Positions 48,331 to 57,698 of a DNA stretch of 64,000 bases are shown one piece after another (position 1 is the stretch's first letter; each line of letters starts with the position of its first letter). The stretch is from an uncultured Myxococcales bacterium (GTDB lineage: Bacteria > Myxococcota_A > UBA9042). Location: assembly GCA_903919145.1 (NCBI GenBank), contig CAIXGW010000246.1:1-64000 (forward strand). The letters run 5' to 3'. The notes below the pieces were generated by a model that had not been told where the DNA came from, did not search any database, and was given only the letters and a program-made list of their open reading frames with translations. Made by a program: the position numbers and the translations under genes.

Positions 48331-49299
48331 ATGGTGAAGTGTATGATATGGCTTTGTAAGTTTTTGATGTCGGTGGTTGCGGCGGCGGCGCTGGGGGGGC
48401 TTGGCGGCTGTGGATCGGCGCCTCAGGTCCGCAGCCAAGTCCAAGCGCAGCCGCGGTTGGAACAGCCGCTGGCCGATGAGCAGGCCTACCTGCGCCAAGC
48501 CGGCGTGGACCCAGCGCAGCTCCAGTGCAGCGCCGCCAACCGCTGGAGCACCACCCTGCGCGGCGATGCCCGCTTTACCGCCGAACAGATCATCGATGAA
48601 CTCAGCAGGTTGGGTGCCACGGTGCCCGCAGACCAGGCCAAGGAAGCGCGCAAGCGGGTCACCGATGCGGTTTTTTGGCGGCTCATCCTCACGCAGATCC
48701 TGGAAGGCCAGCTGCACAACCTGGGCGCGGCGGTGCTGCCGGGCGCGACGCTGACCGATGGCCGACCGGTGCTGATCTTCCGCACGGGCTTTACCGCCGA
48801 CCCCGAGCTGCCGGGCAGCTGCGTGCAGAGCCTGCTGGGCGCAGGGGTGCGCCACATCGTCAACCTCTACGCCGGGCCCATGCCGACTCAGGCACTGGAA
48901 GAGGGCGAAAAGCGCGCCGTTGTGGCGGTCGGTGGCACCTACTTCAGCGCCCGCAGCGATCCGCAAGCCGGCAATTGGCGAGAGGACCTGCGCGAAGGCG
49001 ACGGCGATCAAGCCCGTCAAGCCGCCTACAAGGCCGTGGCCGAGCTGATCCGCAACCACATCTTGCGGCCGGGCGGCGGGCCCCTGCGCGGCCACGTGCA
49101 GCTGCACTGCGGCGGAGGGATGCACCGGACCGGCATGATCATCGGCGTGGTTGAGCGCTGCCTGGGCGGCGTGGCCATGCCCCAGGTCGCCGACCACTAC
49201 AAGCGCCATGTCGGCTGGCGCTCCGATGCCCAGCTGGGCGGGTTTGAGCCTGAAAATCTGCGATTTATTGAAGGTTTTGACTGCGGGCTGCTGCGCTGA
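48331..49299 (+). CDS. Lipoprotein with tyrosine-phosphatase-type signature
   Basis: The 322-aa product has a signal peptide (LMSVVAAAALGGLGGC) with lipobox. The C-terminal half carries HCGGGMHRTG, the HCx5RTG P-loop of protein tyrosine and dual-specificity phosphatases, with nucleophile Cys260 and Arg266. Upstream strands (RHIVNLYAGPMP) match the fold. It would face the periplasm or cell surface, which is uncommon for this family; lipid or inositol phosphates are possible substrates. ATG 48331 was used; ATG 48343 is an alternative. Confidence 0.8.
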   Translation: MVKCMIWLCKFLMSVVAAAALGGLGGCGSAPQVRSQVQAQPRLEQPLADEQAYLRQAGVDPAQLQCSAANRWSTTLRGDARFTAEQIIDELSRLGATVPADQAKEARKRVTDAVFWRLILTQILEGQLHNLGAAVLPGATLTDGRPVLIFRTGFTADPELPGSCVQSLLGAGVRHIVNLYAGPMPTQALEEGEKRAVVAVGGTYFSARSDPQAGNWREDLREGDGDQARQAAYKAVAELIRNHILRPGGGPLRGHVQLHCGGGMHRTGMIIGVVERCLGGVAMPQVADHYKRHVGWRSDAQLGGFEPENLRFIEGFDCGLLR

Positions 49300-49464
49300 C
49301 CGCCGGCTGCCGATCCGCTACTGGGGCATCGCAACCCCACCGTTGGGCGGGTGTCTGGATGGTTGGTTGACAGGGGAAGCGCTCTGCCGCACCTTGAGAA
49401 GCGGATGCGGCACCTTGGCGGGCCAGTAAGGCCGCTGCGCACGGTGTGCCAGGAGGACCTCACC

Positions 49465-50319
49465 ATGGACCCGTCTTCGATCAAGAAGCAAGCGAAGAGT
49501 GCCATCAGCCAGAAGAAGGCTGACGGTATCGCAGACGTCAAGAACGCCAAGAAGCAGGGCGAGGTGGCGGTGAAAACCGCCGGCAAGTCCAAGCAAGCGG
49601 CGGTCGATACGGCCAAGGGCAACATCAAGGCTGCTGGAGACAAGGCGTCCACCGAGATCAAAGCCGTCGGCAAGCAGGCCGTGGCAGAGATCGAGAGCGC
49701 CAAGGCCGCAGTAGACGCCATCAAGAACGCACCCGCTCAGATGATGGCGGACGCCGCCGAGATCGGCAAAGCCGTGGAAGACGCTGTGGGCGAGGTCGCT
49801 GGCGCGGTGCAAGAAGCCGTGGACGCGATCGCGGCAGCGCTGGGCTTTGGAGCTCCGGCCAAGCCGGCGAAAGAGCCTACGGGTGGCAGCCGGCCTTTTG
49901 ACCACCGCGGCAACTTCCGCTTCCGCGTCGAAGTGGGCGGCATTGACGCTGGGCGCTTCAAGGCCGTGGACGGTCTGTCTACGACCACCGAGCTGATTGA
50001 GTACCAGGGCGGCGGCGACATGTACGCCCGTCAGATCCCCGGCCGGCCCAAGATCGCCCCCATCACCCTCAAGAAGGGCTACGTGGCCAGCAATGAGCTG
50101 TGGGCGTGGATGCAGGACACCATGGAAGGCAAGTTTGCTTTCCAGAACGTCTCTGTTGTGCTGATGGATGACGACGGTCAGACGGACCTTGTCCGCTACG
50201 AGTTGCAGCAGTGCTGGCCGAGCTCCTGGAAGGGCTTTCAGCTCGACGGCATGGGCAACGAAGCCATGGTCGAAGAGCTGGAACTGCAAGTCCGCACCAT
50301 GAATCGGGTCAAGGCCTAG
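49465..50319 (+). CDS. Orphan T4 gp19-type tail-tube protein with helical N-terminal extension
   Basis: ATG 49465 follows AGGAGG at 8 nt and gives 284 aa. Residues about 148-284 match the tail-tube family of phages and contractile injection systems (FRFRVEVGGIDAGRFKAVDG, IEYQGGGD, ITLKKGYVASNELWAWM, then YELQQCWPSSWKGFQLDGMG, ELQVRTM). Residues 1-145 are a Lys/Ala-rich, probably helical or disordered stretch (VKTAGKSKQAAVDTAKGNIK). No sheath, baseplate, spike, ATPase or terminator gene lies nearby, so it stands alone here. It may be a tube subunit used elsewhere, an effector carrier, or a repurposed ring former. Confidence 0.85.
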   Translation: MDPSSIKKQAKSAISQKKADGIADVKNAKKQGEVAVKTAGKSKQAAVDTAKGNIKAAGDKASTEIKAVGKQAVAEIESAKAAVDAIKNAPAQMMADAAEIGKAVEDAVGEVAGAVQEAVDAIAAALGFGAPAKPAKEPTGGSRPFDHRGNFRFRVEVGGIDAGRFKAVDGLSTTTELIEYQGGGDMYARQIPGRPKIAPITLKKGYVASNELWAWMQDTMEGKFAFQNVSVVLMDDDGQTDLVRYELQQCWPSSWKGFQLDGMGNEAMVEELELQVRTMNRVKA

Positions 50320-50436
50320 CAGGTCACGCCCGCGCGCCGGCAGCCTCTGGATCTCCAACGACGGCACAGGCTGTGGTGCTGAAGCCGGTTGTGATATCGC
50401 CGCTGGCTGCGTCGGTTGCCTATAGGGTGTATTCCC

Positions 50437-51303
50437 ATGCTCACTGAGCAAGACCAAGCGCACATTGCGGCGGCTGTGGCCTATTTGGAGCAGCCGAGCT
50501 TTCTGTTTCGCGTCGCCGATGTGGTGGGAAAGCCCGCCCACAGCCTGATGAACCGGCTGCCTGCTCGCGCCCACGAATTGATTGGCAAAGCGACCGAGAA
50601 GGCGCTGCAGCGGGCGCTGGAACTGGCGATCTTCAGCCTGGGGCAGGCCAGCGAGCAGGGGCCGTCGCCGGGGATGCACTCTGCTTCAGCGGCGATGGTC
50701 GGTGGTCTGGGCGGCTTTTTGGGTCTGGCTGCGCTGCCGCTGGAGCTGCCGCTGTCTACGGCGGTGATGCTGCGCTCGATTGCCGAGATTGCCCGCAGCG
50801 AGGGCGCCGACCTGACCGATCCAGAAGTGCGGCTGGAGTGCCTGAGCGTGCTGGCCCTGGGAGCACGGATGCCGGCGCCAATTGACGCGCAGGTGCTGGA
50901 AGAACCCAACAATCTGCAAGGCGAGTCCAACTATTGGAGTACGCGGCTGGGCTTGACCTTGGCGGTGCGGGCGGCGGCGCAGGCGGTCGGCGGTGCGGCG
51001 GGCAAGGGGCTGGTTACGCGGCTGGCGGTCGAGTCGTCGCCGGTGGTGATGCGGTTGCTGGGGCTGCTGGCTTCGCGTTTTCAGGTGGTGGTGGGCGAAA
51101 AGGCCATGGCCCAGGCGCTGCCGGTCCTGGGCGCGGCGGCCGGTGCGGCGCTGAACGCGGCCTTTGCCGAGCACTACAACCAAGTGGCGCGCCATCACTT
51201 TCGGCTGCGGCGCCTGGAGCGCGAGGTGGGTGCAGCCCAGGTGCAGCAGGCCTACAGCCAGGCGCTGGTCAGCTGGCGGCAGCAGACCCTGGCAAAGGAT
51301 TGA
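50437..51303 (+). CDS. EcsC-family protein
   Basis: The 288-aa product contains the EcsC-family block PGMHSASAAMVGGLGGFLGLAALPLE and ELPLSTAVMLRSIAEIARSEGADLTDPE. Hydrophobic helices near residues 85-110 and 210-230 suggest membrane association. The family is named for an ABC-transporter operon of Bacillus and has no agreed function. It follows the tail-tube gene by 117 bases, on the same strand, and precedes lexA; no tight operon is evident. Confidence 0.85.
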   Translation: MLTEQDQAHIAAAVAYLEQPSFLFRVADVVGKPAHSLMNRLPARAHELIGKATEKALQRALELAIFSLGQASEQGPSPGMHSASAAMVGGLGGFLGLAALPLELPLSTAVMLRSIAEIARSEGADLTDPEVRLECLSVLALGARMPAPIDAQVLEEPNNLQGESNYWSTRLGLTLAVRAAAQAVGGAAGKGLVTRLAVESSPVVMRLLGLLASRFQVVVGEKAMAQALPVLGAAAGAALNAAFAEHYNQVARHHFRLRRLEREVGAAQVQQAYSQALVSWRQQTLAKD

Positions 51304-51331
51304 CGCCTCAAGGATTTGCGGGTATCGTACT

Positions 51332-51343
51332 GAACAGATGTTC
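51332..51343. promoter_or_regulatory. LexA operator (SOS box)
   Basis: GAACAGATGTTC is a perfect GAAC-N4-GTTC palindrome, the Gram-positive (Cheo-box) type of LexA site. It ends 11 bases before the lexA ATG, so LexA should repress its own gene by blocking RNA polymerase or initiation. Confidence 0.85.
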
Positions 51344-51354
51344 TGTGGTGCACC

Positions 51355-52275
51355 ATGAGCCCTTCGTCCCGCGTCCCGCCCCCTCCTCAGCCTCCTCCGC
51401 GCGCTTCTTCTCAGCCTGCGCCTGCGTCTGGGCCTGCCGGCGAGGGCAATGGCTTGACGGAGCGGCAGGAGCAGATTCTGGCGTTTGTTCAGTCCTTTCA
51501 GGAAGAGCGCGGCTATCCGCCCTCCATGCGCGAGATCGGCGAGCAGTTTGGCATCCGCTCGACCAACGGCGTCTCGGACCACCTGAGGGCGCTGGAGCGC
51601 AAGGGAGTGCTGCAGCGTTCTGGGCACCTCTCGCGCAGCCTGCGGGTGGTACCGAGCGAAGAGACGCCCCAGGGGGTGGCGGCAGCGGCCCGCGCGCGCA
51701 GCAGCCAGCAGCTCGACCGCGGCCATGAACTGGTGCGGGAAGCGTTTCAGCCGGGCGAGCCGGAACTGGTAGAGCGGGTGATCGAGCGCGAGCTGCCGGC
51801 CAATGTGCGGCGGCTGCCTGTGGGTTCGCCCGGCTCCAGCCGCGAGACCGTAGTCCGCCGCGATCGGCCCGATGCGCGCAGCCAGTCGGCGCTGGTGCCG
51901 GTGCTGGGCAAGGTGGCGGCGGGGCAGCCGCTGCTGGCGGTCGAAGACGCAGAAGAGACGTTGGTGGTCGACCAGTACCTGCTGGGCGGCCCCGGAGAGG
52001 TGTTTGCTCTGCGGGTGGTCGGCGAGTCGATGATTGAAGCGGGCATCCTTCCTGGGGATTTTGTGTTCGTCAAGAAGCGCGACACGGCGCGGCCGGGCGA
52101 GATTGTGGTGGCGCTGCTCAGCGGTGAAGCCACGGTCAAGCGCTGGTTTCCAGAGGGCGACACCATCCGCCTGCAGCCGGAAAACCGCACGATGCAGCCC
52201 ATTTACGTGCGGCGCGGCGATCAGACCCAGTGCCAGCTGCTTGGCGTGGTGGTCGGCGTTTACCGGCGGCTGTAG
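51355..52275 (+). CDS. lexA: LexA repressor with long linker
   Basis: LexA represses SOS genes and cleaves itself when RecA is activated. The 306-aa product has a winged helix (GNGLTERQEQILAFVQSFQE, YPPSMREIGEQFGI, LRALERKGVLQR), a self-cleavage site Ala189-Gly190 (KVAAGQP), nucleophile Ser225 (GESMIEAG) and Lys262 (ATVKRWF). It is about 100 aa longer than typical LexA. There is a Pro-rich N-terminal tail of about 32 residues and about 75 extra residues between DNA-binding and peptidase domains. The operator lies immediately upstream. Confidence 0.93.
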   Translation: MSPSSRVPPPPQPPPRASSQPAPASGPAGEGNGLTERQEQILAFVQSFQEERGYPPSMREIGEQFGIRSTNGVSDHLRALERKGVLQRSGHLSRSLRVVPSEETPQGVAAAARARSSQQLDRGHELVREAFQPGEPELVERVIERELPANVRRLPVGSPGSSRETVVRRDRPDARSQSALVPVLGKVAAGQPLLAVEDAEETLVVDQYLLGGPGEVFALRVVGESMIEAGILPGDFVFVKKRDTARPGEIVVALLSGEATVKRWFPEGDTIRLQPENRTMQPIYVRRGDQTQCQLLGVVVGVYRRL

Positions 52276-52346
52276 AGGGTAACTGCCTGAAAAGGCTGGC
52301 TTGAATGGCTCGAGGTGCCGCAGAGGGCTTCAGCGCGGCGGGGCTG

Positions 52347-53693
52347 TCAGGCGCTGGCCTTGGCGAGAGAGGCATCGTCGCCCTTGCGCTCTATGAATTT
52401 GCGGAAGAACACGATCGCCAGCGGGCCAACAAGGGTGGTCAGGCCGATGACCAGCCACATCAGGCTGGGGTTGCGCTCGCCGGTCTCGGGGCACCAGGCG
52501 GCCAGCATCCAGCCAGAGACCCAGCCGACCGCCGGTTTGGCAAAGAACATTGGGATTTGCGACAGGCCCATGTAAGAGGCCTCGCGGCCGGGCGGCGCGA
52601 CCACGGCGGTGTACTCGTACAGGCGCGGCGACCAGATGCACTCGCCGATGGACAGCGTAATCACAAAGGCCACCTGGGCTTCGACGGTACTGGAGGCCAC
52701 CAGGAAGAACACCGAGGCCGCCGTCACCAAGCTGCCGCCGACAATGCACCAAAAGGCCGACAAGCTGCGGGTCACAGCGGTGACAAAGGGCGTGAGCAGG
52801 ATGACCATCAGCGGGTTGAGGGACCAGTACCAGGCCCAGGCGAAGTCCTTGTCTATGACGCGCATGGTGTACTTGGGCCAGGTCTGGTGGGCATGCTGAA
52901 AGATCAGGCGTACCAGGACCAGCAGGGTCACAAACAGCATAAAGCCCCAAAAGGCCTTCTCCTTGCTGACTTCGCCAAAGATCTTTAGCGGATTCTGTTT
53001 GGGCTTGTCGCCTTGGACCGGGGCGTCGGGGCGCAAGCGCAGCACCAGGCCGGCGGCCAGCACTGTGGCAATGGTGGCGACGCTGAAGATGACCTGGCTG
53101 GTCGACAGGTGGCTGCCGGCGATGTCCATGCCGCCCTTGAGCCACTTGCGCAGTGAGCCCACGATGACCGGGGCCACAAAGGCGCCGACATTCATGACCA
53201 CGTAAAACAGCGAAAACCCAAAGGCCACGGTGTCTTTGTTGGTGTAGCGGCGCACCGCTGCGGTCATGGTCGGGATCATCGAGGCGACGCCCCAGGTCGA
53301 GATCGCCAAGCCGACCACCGGTAGGATCGGGTCATGGGTCAGCGCCATGATGCCGCGGCCGATGAGGACGGACAGCACCGAAGTCAGCATGGCCCGGCGG
53401 ATCCCCATGGAATCGGCAATGAAGCCAGAGAAGAACATGACGACCGACACGGCCGTCAGCCAGGTGCCGGTGATGGCGCCGGCTTGGGTGTCGGAGTAGC
53501 CCAGGTCTTCAGAGAGGTAGACGTTCAACAGGGTGTAGACCGCAAAGTGGGCCACGCTCTCCAAGAACTTGATGCCAAAAATGACCCACAGCTCCTTGGG
53601 GCTGCGCGCCAAGGCGGCAAGGTCTTCGCGCAACCGCTGCCAGAAAGGGCGGTTGTCGGCCAGGTCAGTGGCGGTGGGGGCGGGAGCGGCCAT
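52347..53693 (-). CDS. MFS transporter, POT-like
   Basis: The 448-aa product starts at ATG 53693 (GGAGG 5 nt upstream) and has about 12 membrane helices. Features such as VVMFFSGFIADSMGIRRAM and FSLFYVVMNVGAFVAPVIVG resemble the proton-coupled oligopeptide (POT/PTR2) branch of the major facilitator superfamily. A hydrophilic central loop near residue 240 separates the halves. The substrate is unknown. It is convergent with lexA and divergent from the TPR gene. Confidence 0.85.
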   Translation of the reverse strand: MAAPAPTATDLADNRPFWQRLREDLAALARSPKELWVIFGIKFLESVAHFAVYTLLNVYLSEDLGYSDTQAGAITGTWLTAVSVVMFFSGFIADSMGIRRAMLTSVLSVLIGRGIMALTHDPILPVVGLAISTWGVASMIPTMTAAVRRYTNKDTVAFGFSLFYVVMNVGAFVAPVIVGSLRKWLKGGMDIAGSHLSTSQVIFSVATIATVLAAGLVLRLRPDAPVQGDKPKQNPLKIFGEVSKEKAFWGFMLFVTLLVLVRLIFQHAHQTWPKYTMRVIDKDFAWAWYWSLNPLMVILLTPFVTAVTRSLSAFWCIVGGSLVTAASVFFLVASSTVEAQVAFVITLSIGECIWSPRLYEYTAVVAPPGREASYMGLSQIPMFFAKPAVGWVSGWMLAAWCPETGERNPSLMWLVIGLTTLVGPLAIVFFRKFIERKGDDASLAKASA

Positions 53694-53817
53694 GGGATCC
53701 TCCAGAAATCTTGCGCGGAGCGCAGGCTTCTTGACACAAGGGGGGCGCGGCGGCAAGGTCCGATTGGTCTGCATGGCCACAATTGCCGGTCCAAGCCCCG
53801 CCAAGGAGAGCTGCATC

Positions 53818-55512
53818 ATGATGGATCCCCAGACGTTTCAGGGTGAAACCGACGATCTGTCGGCCGAGGAATATCGGCTGCTGCGCCAGGCGCTGGAGAT
53901 GGTTGCTCAGGGCCAAGCGCGCACCGCCGTGCCGCTGCTGGAGGGGCTGCGCGACCGCGGGCACGCCGTTGATTCCGGCCTGGGGGCGCTGGTGGGCAGC
54001 CACCTGGCCGAGGCGCTGGTGGCGGCCGGCATGCGCGGTCAGGCCATCCAGGTTTTGGGCGAAGACGCGGCGGCGGTGCGCGATCCCAGCTATGCCGACG
54101 TGCGGGCGCGGCTGCTGGCGCAGGCGGCGCCGCTGCATCCCGACGAGGATTTTGGCTTGCAGCTGGCGGCAGAGGCCGATCGGCTGGCCGCCGCGTTGGA
54201 CGATCCGCTGCCGCGGCTGCAGACCATGGGCGTGCTGCTGGCGCTGCTGGAGCGCGGCGGTCACGACCAGGGGCTGGAGGTGGTGGCGACCTCGCTAGCC
54301 GACTACGCCCGGCGGCTGGGCGACAGTGCCGCAGAGACGCAGGCCCGGCTGGTGCTGGCGCGCTGGCACGCCGGCCAGGGGCGCGCCGATGAAGCCCTGG
54401 AGTACGCCCGCCAGGCCCACGCCGCTGCCCAGCTGCTGGGTGAAGATCAGCGGGGCTTGCGCGGACAGGCGGCGGCGGAGCGCGGGCGCTTGGCCAGGCA
54501 GCAAGGGCAGTTGTTAGAGGCTGTGGAGGCGCTGGACCTGGCCCTGGCCGACCTGCAGCCGGCCGACGACAGCGTGCGCCTGGAGCGGGCCCTGGCAGCC
54601 GTGGGGCTGGGGCTGGAGACGCAGCGGTCGCGGGCAGAGCTCGACGTGCTGTGCCACAGCGGCGATGCAATGGTGGCGCGGCGGGCCCAGCGCGCGCGCT
54701 GGCTGGGCCGGCTGGCCCGCGGCGAGGTGGCCGCCGACGAAGCCCTGCCCGATCTGGCTGCGGCGGACCGCCAGGCTCTGGAGGCCCAGCGCGCGCTTCG
54801 CCAAGGCGATTTTGCAGAGGCGCTGCGGCTTCTTCAGGCCTTGCAGCTGCTGAGTCCCGGGGACGCGCCCACCGCCCTGCTGCTGGCCCAGGCCCTGCGC
54901 GGCAGCGGTCAGGTGCTGCAGGCCCTGCAGCTGCTGGATGAGTGGACGGATCGCGCCACGGCCAGCGCCGACACCTGGCTGGAGCTGCGAGCTCGCCTGC
55001 AGCGGGCGCCGCTGCTGGGCGACTTGGGCGACCACGAAGCCAGTCGCCAGGATGCGCGGCGCGCGGCGGAATTGGCTGAGCTCTTGCACTTGCCGCTGCA
55101 CCACGTCGCGGCGCGGACCCAGGTGGCCCAGGCGCTGGCACGGCTGGACCTGCCTGCCGAAGCGGTCGCCGAGCTCGACAAGGCGGCCCAGCAGGCGGCG
55201 GCGGTGGGGGCAGAGGCGGCGGCGGTGCGGGCGGCGCTGCTTGGGGCCCTGCTGGACCCCGCACCGGTGCGCGACGCGTTGAGTTGGCGGCCGGTGGACG
55301 CCCTGGCCGCGGCAGACCGCGTCGACCCGCCCAGCCTTGGGCCAGCGGTGCTGCTGGTCCTGGCGCGGCGGGCGCTGGTGCAAGACGGTGACCGGGCCCA
55401 GGCGCGGCTGCTGCTCGGGCGCGCGCAGGAGCTTGATGGGCGGCTGGGGGCGCAGCTGGCCGGGCCGCTACAGGCGCTGGCGCAAGAGCTGGCAGCTGAG
55501 GAGGAGTTGTGA
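53818..55512 (+). CDS. TPR-rich cytosolic protein
   Basis: The 564-aa product starts at ATG 53818 (GGAGAG 7 nt upstream). It has no signal peptide or membrane helix and consists almost wholly of TPR-like helix pairs (EALEYARQAHAAAQLLGEDQ, ALRQGDFAEALRLLQALQLL, QVLQALQLLDEWTDRATASA). It is a likely protein-binding scaffold. Its stop overlaps the start of the TPR-kinase gene (GTGA), so the two are made in step. Confidence 0.8.
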   Translation: MMDPQTFQGETDDLSAEEYRLLRQALEMVAQGQARTAVPLLEGLRDRGHAVDSGLGALVGSHLAEALVAAGMRGQAIQVLGEDAAAVRDPSYADVRARLLAQAAPLHPDEDFGLQLAAEADRLAAALDDPLPRLQTMGVLLALLERGGHDQGLEVVATSLADYARRLGDSAAETQARLVLARWHAGQGRADEALEYARQAHAAAQLLGEDQRGLRGQAAAERGRLARQQGQLLEAVEALDLALADLQPADDSVRLERALAAVGLGLETQRSRAELDVLCHSGDAMVARRAQRARWLGRLARGEVAADEALPDLAAADRQALEAQRALRQGDFAEALRLLQALQLLSPGDAPTALLLAQALRGSGQVLQALQLLDEWTDRATASADTWLELRARLQRAPLLGDLGDHEASRQDARRAAELAELLHLPLHHVAARTQVAQALARLDLPAEAVAELDKAAQQAAAVGAEAAAVRAALLGALLDPAPVRDALSWRPVDALAAADRVDPPSLGPAVLLVLARRALVQDGDRAQARLLLGRAQELDGRLGAQLAGPLQALAQELAAEEEL

Positions 55513-57665
55513 GTCAAGCCCAAGCCATCCTGGAAGAAGTGCGAGCTGGGCATTGGCAGCAGGCGCGGGCGCTGGCCCTGGCGGCGCTGGCTCAGCCCGA
55601 CGTGGACCGCGGCCACCTCCACGCGCTTATCGGCAGGCTTTCTGTGCAGCTGGCCGACCGCGAGCAGGCGCGCGCCCACCTGGAGGCTGCGGTGGATCGC
55701 GGGGTGGATGATCCCGGAGCCTGGCTGCTGCTGGCGGACCTGGTAGACCGGCCGGCGCGCCGGCGCCAGCTGCTGGTGCGGGCGGCGTCTCATCGCCGCG
55801 GTGGCGGGGCGGCGGCGCTGGCCCTGGCGGCCGACAGCGAGGCGGCGGGCAACGCCGAGGAGGCCCTGACGTGGTGGCAGCGCGCCGCCCAGTCTACCGG
55901 CACTGCCGCAGAAGCCTTTGCCCGGATTGCGGTTCTGTCAGCGCAGCTGGGGCGCTGGGGCGAGGGGCTGCGGGCCTTGGAGGCGTTGCTGGAGATCCCT
56001 CCGGCCCCCGAGCTGCTGGCCGACGCGGTGCGCTCTCTGCTGCCGGCGCCGCTGGCCAGCGAGACCTTGGACCGCGCCATCGACGCGCTGGAGGCCGCCG
56101 GACTCATGGGCAGCGCCGCCGCCCAGTGGCGGGCTCTGCGCGCGGTGGCGGTGCGCCAGCCCGATGTTGCGGTGCAGCATGCGGCGCAGGCAGTCGAGCT
56201 GGGCGGGGCGGAAGACGGCGATGCCGCCCGGTTGCTGGGAGAGTGCCTGCTGCTGGACGGCCAGCGCGAAGCCGCCGTGCAGGTGCTAGGACCGCTTGCC
56301 AGCCAGGGCATTCTGCCTGAGACCACCGCGCTGGCCCTGGCCGACGCGCAGCGGCAGCTCGGCCGCCTGAGCGAGGCCCTGCAAGTGGTCGAGGCGGCCG
56401 TGCGGTCAGCGCCGGGGCACGCCGGGGCGCTTATCGAATTGTCTAGGATCTATACAGATTTGGGCAGAGAGCCTGAGGCGGAGCAGGCGATTCGCCAGGC
56501 CATGGCACTAGATGCCCGCGTCGATCAGGAAGCTGGGCGCTCCAGCCAGGTGCTGCGCGGTGTGTTGGCAGAGTTGCCCGGGCTGCTGCAGCGCCTGGGG
56601 GCTGGCAGCGGCTGGCAGGTGGCGCGGCTGCGCATGGGGCACAACGCCTTGCTGTGCCAGGTAGAACAACCCGCCGGGGCCACGCTGTACGCCAAGGTGT
56701 TTCTGCCCGGGCGGCGCAGCCAGGCCCACGCCGAGGCGACGGCGCAGCTGGAGGGGACCCTTGCGCAAGACCTTGAGCTTGCAGAGCATCTGGCGGTGCC
56801 GGCGCCGCTGGCCGATGGGCAGGGGCGGCTGGCCCACCCCTGTGCCGGTGGCTTTGCCGTGGTGTCGCAGGCGATTGCCGGGCGCTCCCTGCGCCGCACC
56901 CTGGCGCAGCCGCGGCAGGCGCTGACAGAGGGCCACGCCGAGCAGCTGGGCAGGGCTTTGGTGCGGGTGCACAAAGCCTGTGAGCGGATGCACAGCGCGG
57001 CGGCGGTGGGGCCAGGCTGGCAGCGCGCTCCGGCGGGGCTGACGTCGGCGGTGTTGCCGCTGGTGCGTCTGCTGGAAGACGAGCGCGCCTGGCCACAGAC
57101 CCGCGCCCGCCTTGGCCTTTACGGCGGTGGCGAGGCGCTGGGCGACCAGCTGCAGGACCACCTGGAGCACTGGCTGCCGCAGCTGGCCGACGCGGTCGAC
57201 GCGCTGCCGCAAGGGGTGATCCACGGCGACTATGGCTGGCACAACGCCAATTGGCTGGCGGTGGGCGGGGAGACGCCAGACCGCCTGGCGGTGGTGGGGG
57301 TCGTCGACTTTGACTATGCCGCCTGGGACGTGCCGCTGGCTGACCTGGCGCAGGCCATCGGCCGCAGCGCGGCGGACTGGAAACGCTTGACCCATCACCG
57401 CGATCCGGCGCCGCGGCCGGAATTGGCGGCGGCGTTGGTGCGCGGGTACACCGACCTGGCCGGGCCGCTGGCCGTGGGGCCGCAGGGCCTGCGCGCGCTG
57501 CTGGTCGGTACGCGGATCGCTTACGGATTTGCTTTGGCGGAGGCGGGCTTGCAGCGCGACCCCAGAGCGCCCAGCGGCTATGGGCCGGCGCTGGACGCCC
57601 TGGCGCTGCTGAACCTGCAGCTCGACTGGCTGCGCCAAGGGGCGGCGGTGCTGCTGCCGGGGTGA
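55509..57665 (+). CDS. TPR protein fused to an aminoglycoside-phosphotransferase-type kinase
   Basis: The 718-aa product begins at GTG 55509. Residues 1-340 are TPR-like repeats (ALIELSRIYTDLGREPEAEQAI being the clearest). Residues about 370-718 have the APH/choline-kinase fold: Lys-bearing strand (GATLYAKVFLPGR), catalytic loop VIHGDYGWHNANW with Asp574 and Asn579, and metal-binding Asp600 in VVDFDYAAWDVPLADLA. It could phosphorylate a small molecule or a protein brought by the TPR part. The substrate is unknown. It is translationally coupled to the upstream TPR gene. Confidence 0.85.
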   Translation: MSQAQAILEEVRAGHWQQARALALAALAQPDVDRGHLHALIGRLSVQLADREQARAHLEAAVDRGVDDPGAWLLLADLVDRPARRRQLLVRAASHRRGGGAAALALAADSEAAGNAEEALTWWQRAAQSTGTAAEAFARIAVLSAQLGRWGEGLRALEALLEIPPAPELLADAVRSLLPAPLASETLDRAIDALEAAGLMGSAAAQWRALRAVAVRQPDVAVQHAAQAVELGGAEDGDAARLLGECLLLDGQREAAVQVLGPLASQGILPETTALALADAQRQLGRLSEALQVVEAAVRSAPGHAGALIELSRIYTDLGREPEAEQAIRQAMALDARVDQEAGRSSQVLRGVLAELPGLLQRLGAGSGWQVARLRMGHNALLCQVEQPAGATLYAKVFLPGRRSQAHAEATAQLEGTLAQDLELAEHLAVPAPLADGQGRLAHPCAGGFAVVSQAIAGRSLRRTLAQPRQALTEGHAEQLGRALVRVHKACERMHSAAAVGPGWQRAPAGLTSAVLPLVRLLEDERAWPQTRARLGLYGGGEALGDQLQDHLEHWLPQLADAVDALPQGVIHGDYGWHNANWLAVGGETPDRLAVVGVVDFDYAAWDVPLADLAQAIGRSAADWKRLTHHRDPAPRPELAAALVRGYTDLAGPLAVGPQGLRALLVGTRIAYGFALAEAGLQRDPRAPSGYGPALDALALLNLQLDWLRQGAAVLLPG

Positions 57666-57698
57666 TCCTTGATCGACCGACGGCCGCTGCGGAGAGGT

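Noticed and set aside
49465-52275. Remnant prophage
   Set aside because: Apart from the tail-tube protein no phage gene, integrase, terminase or att-like duplication was seen.
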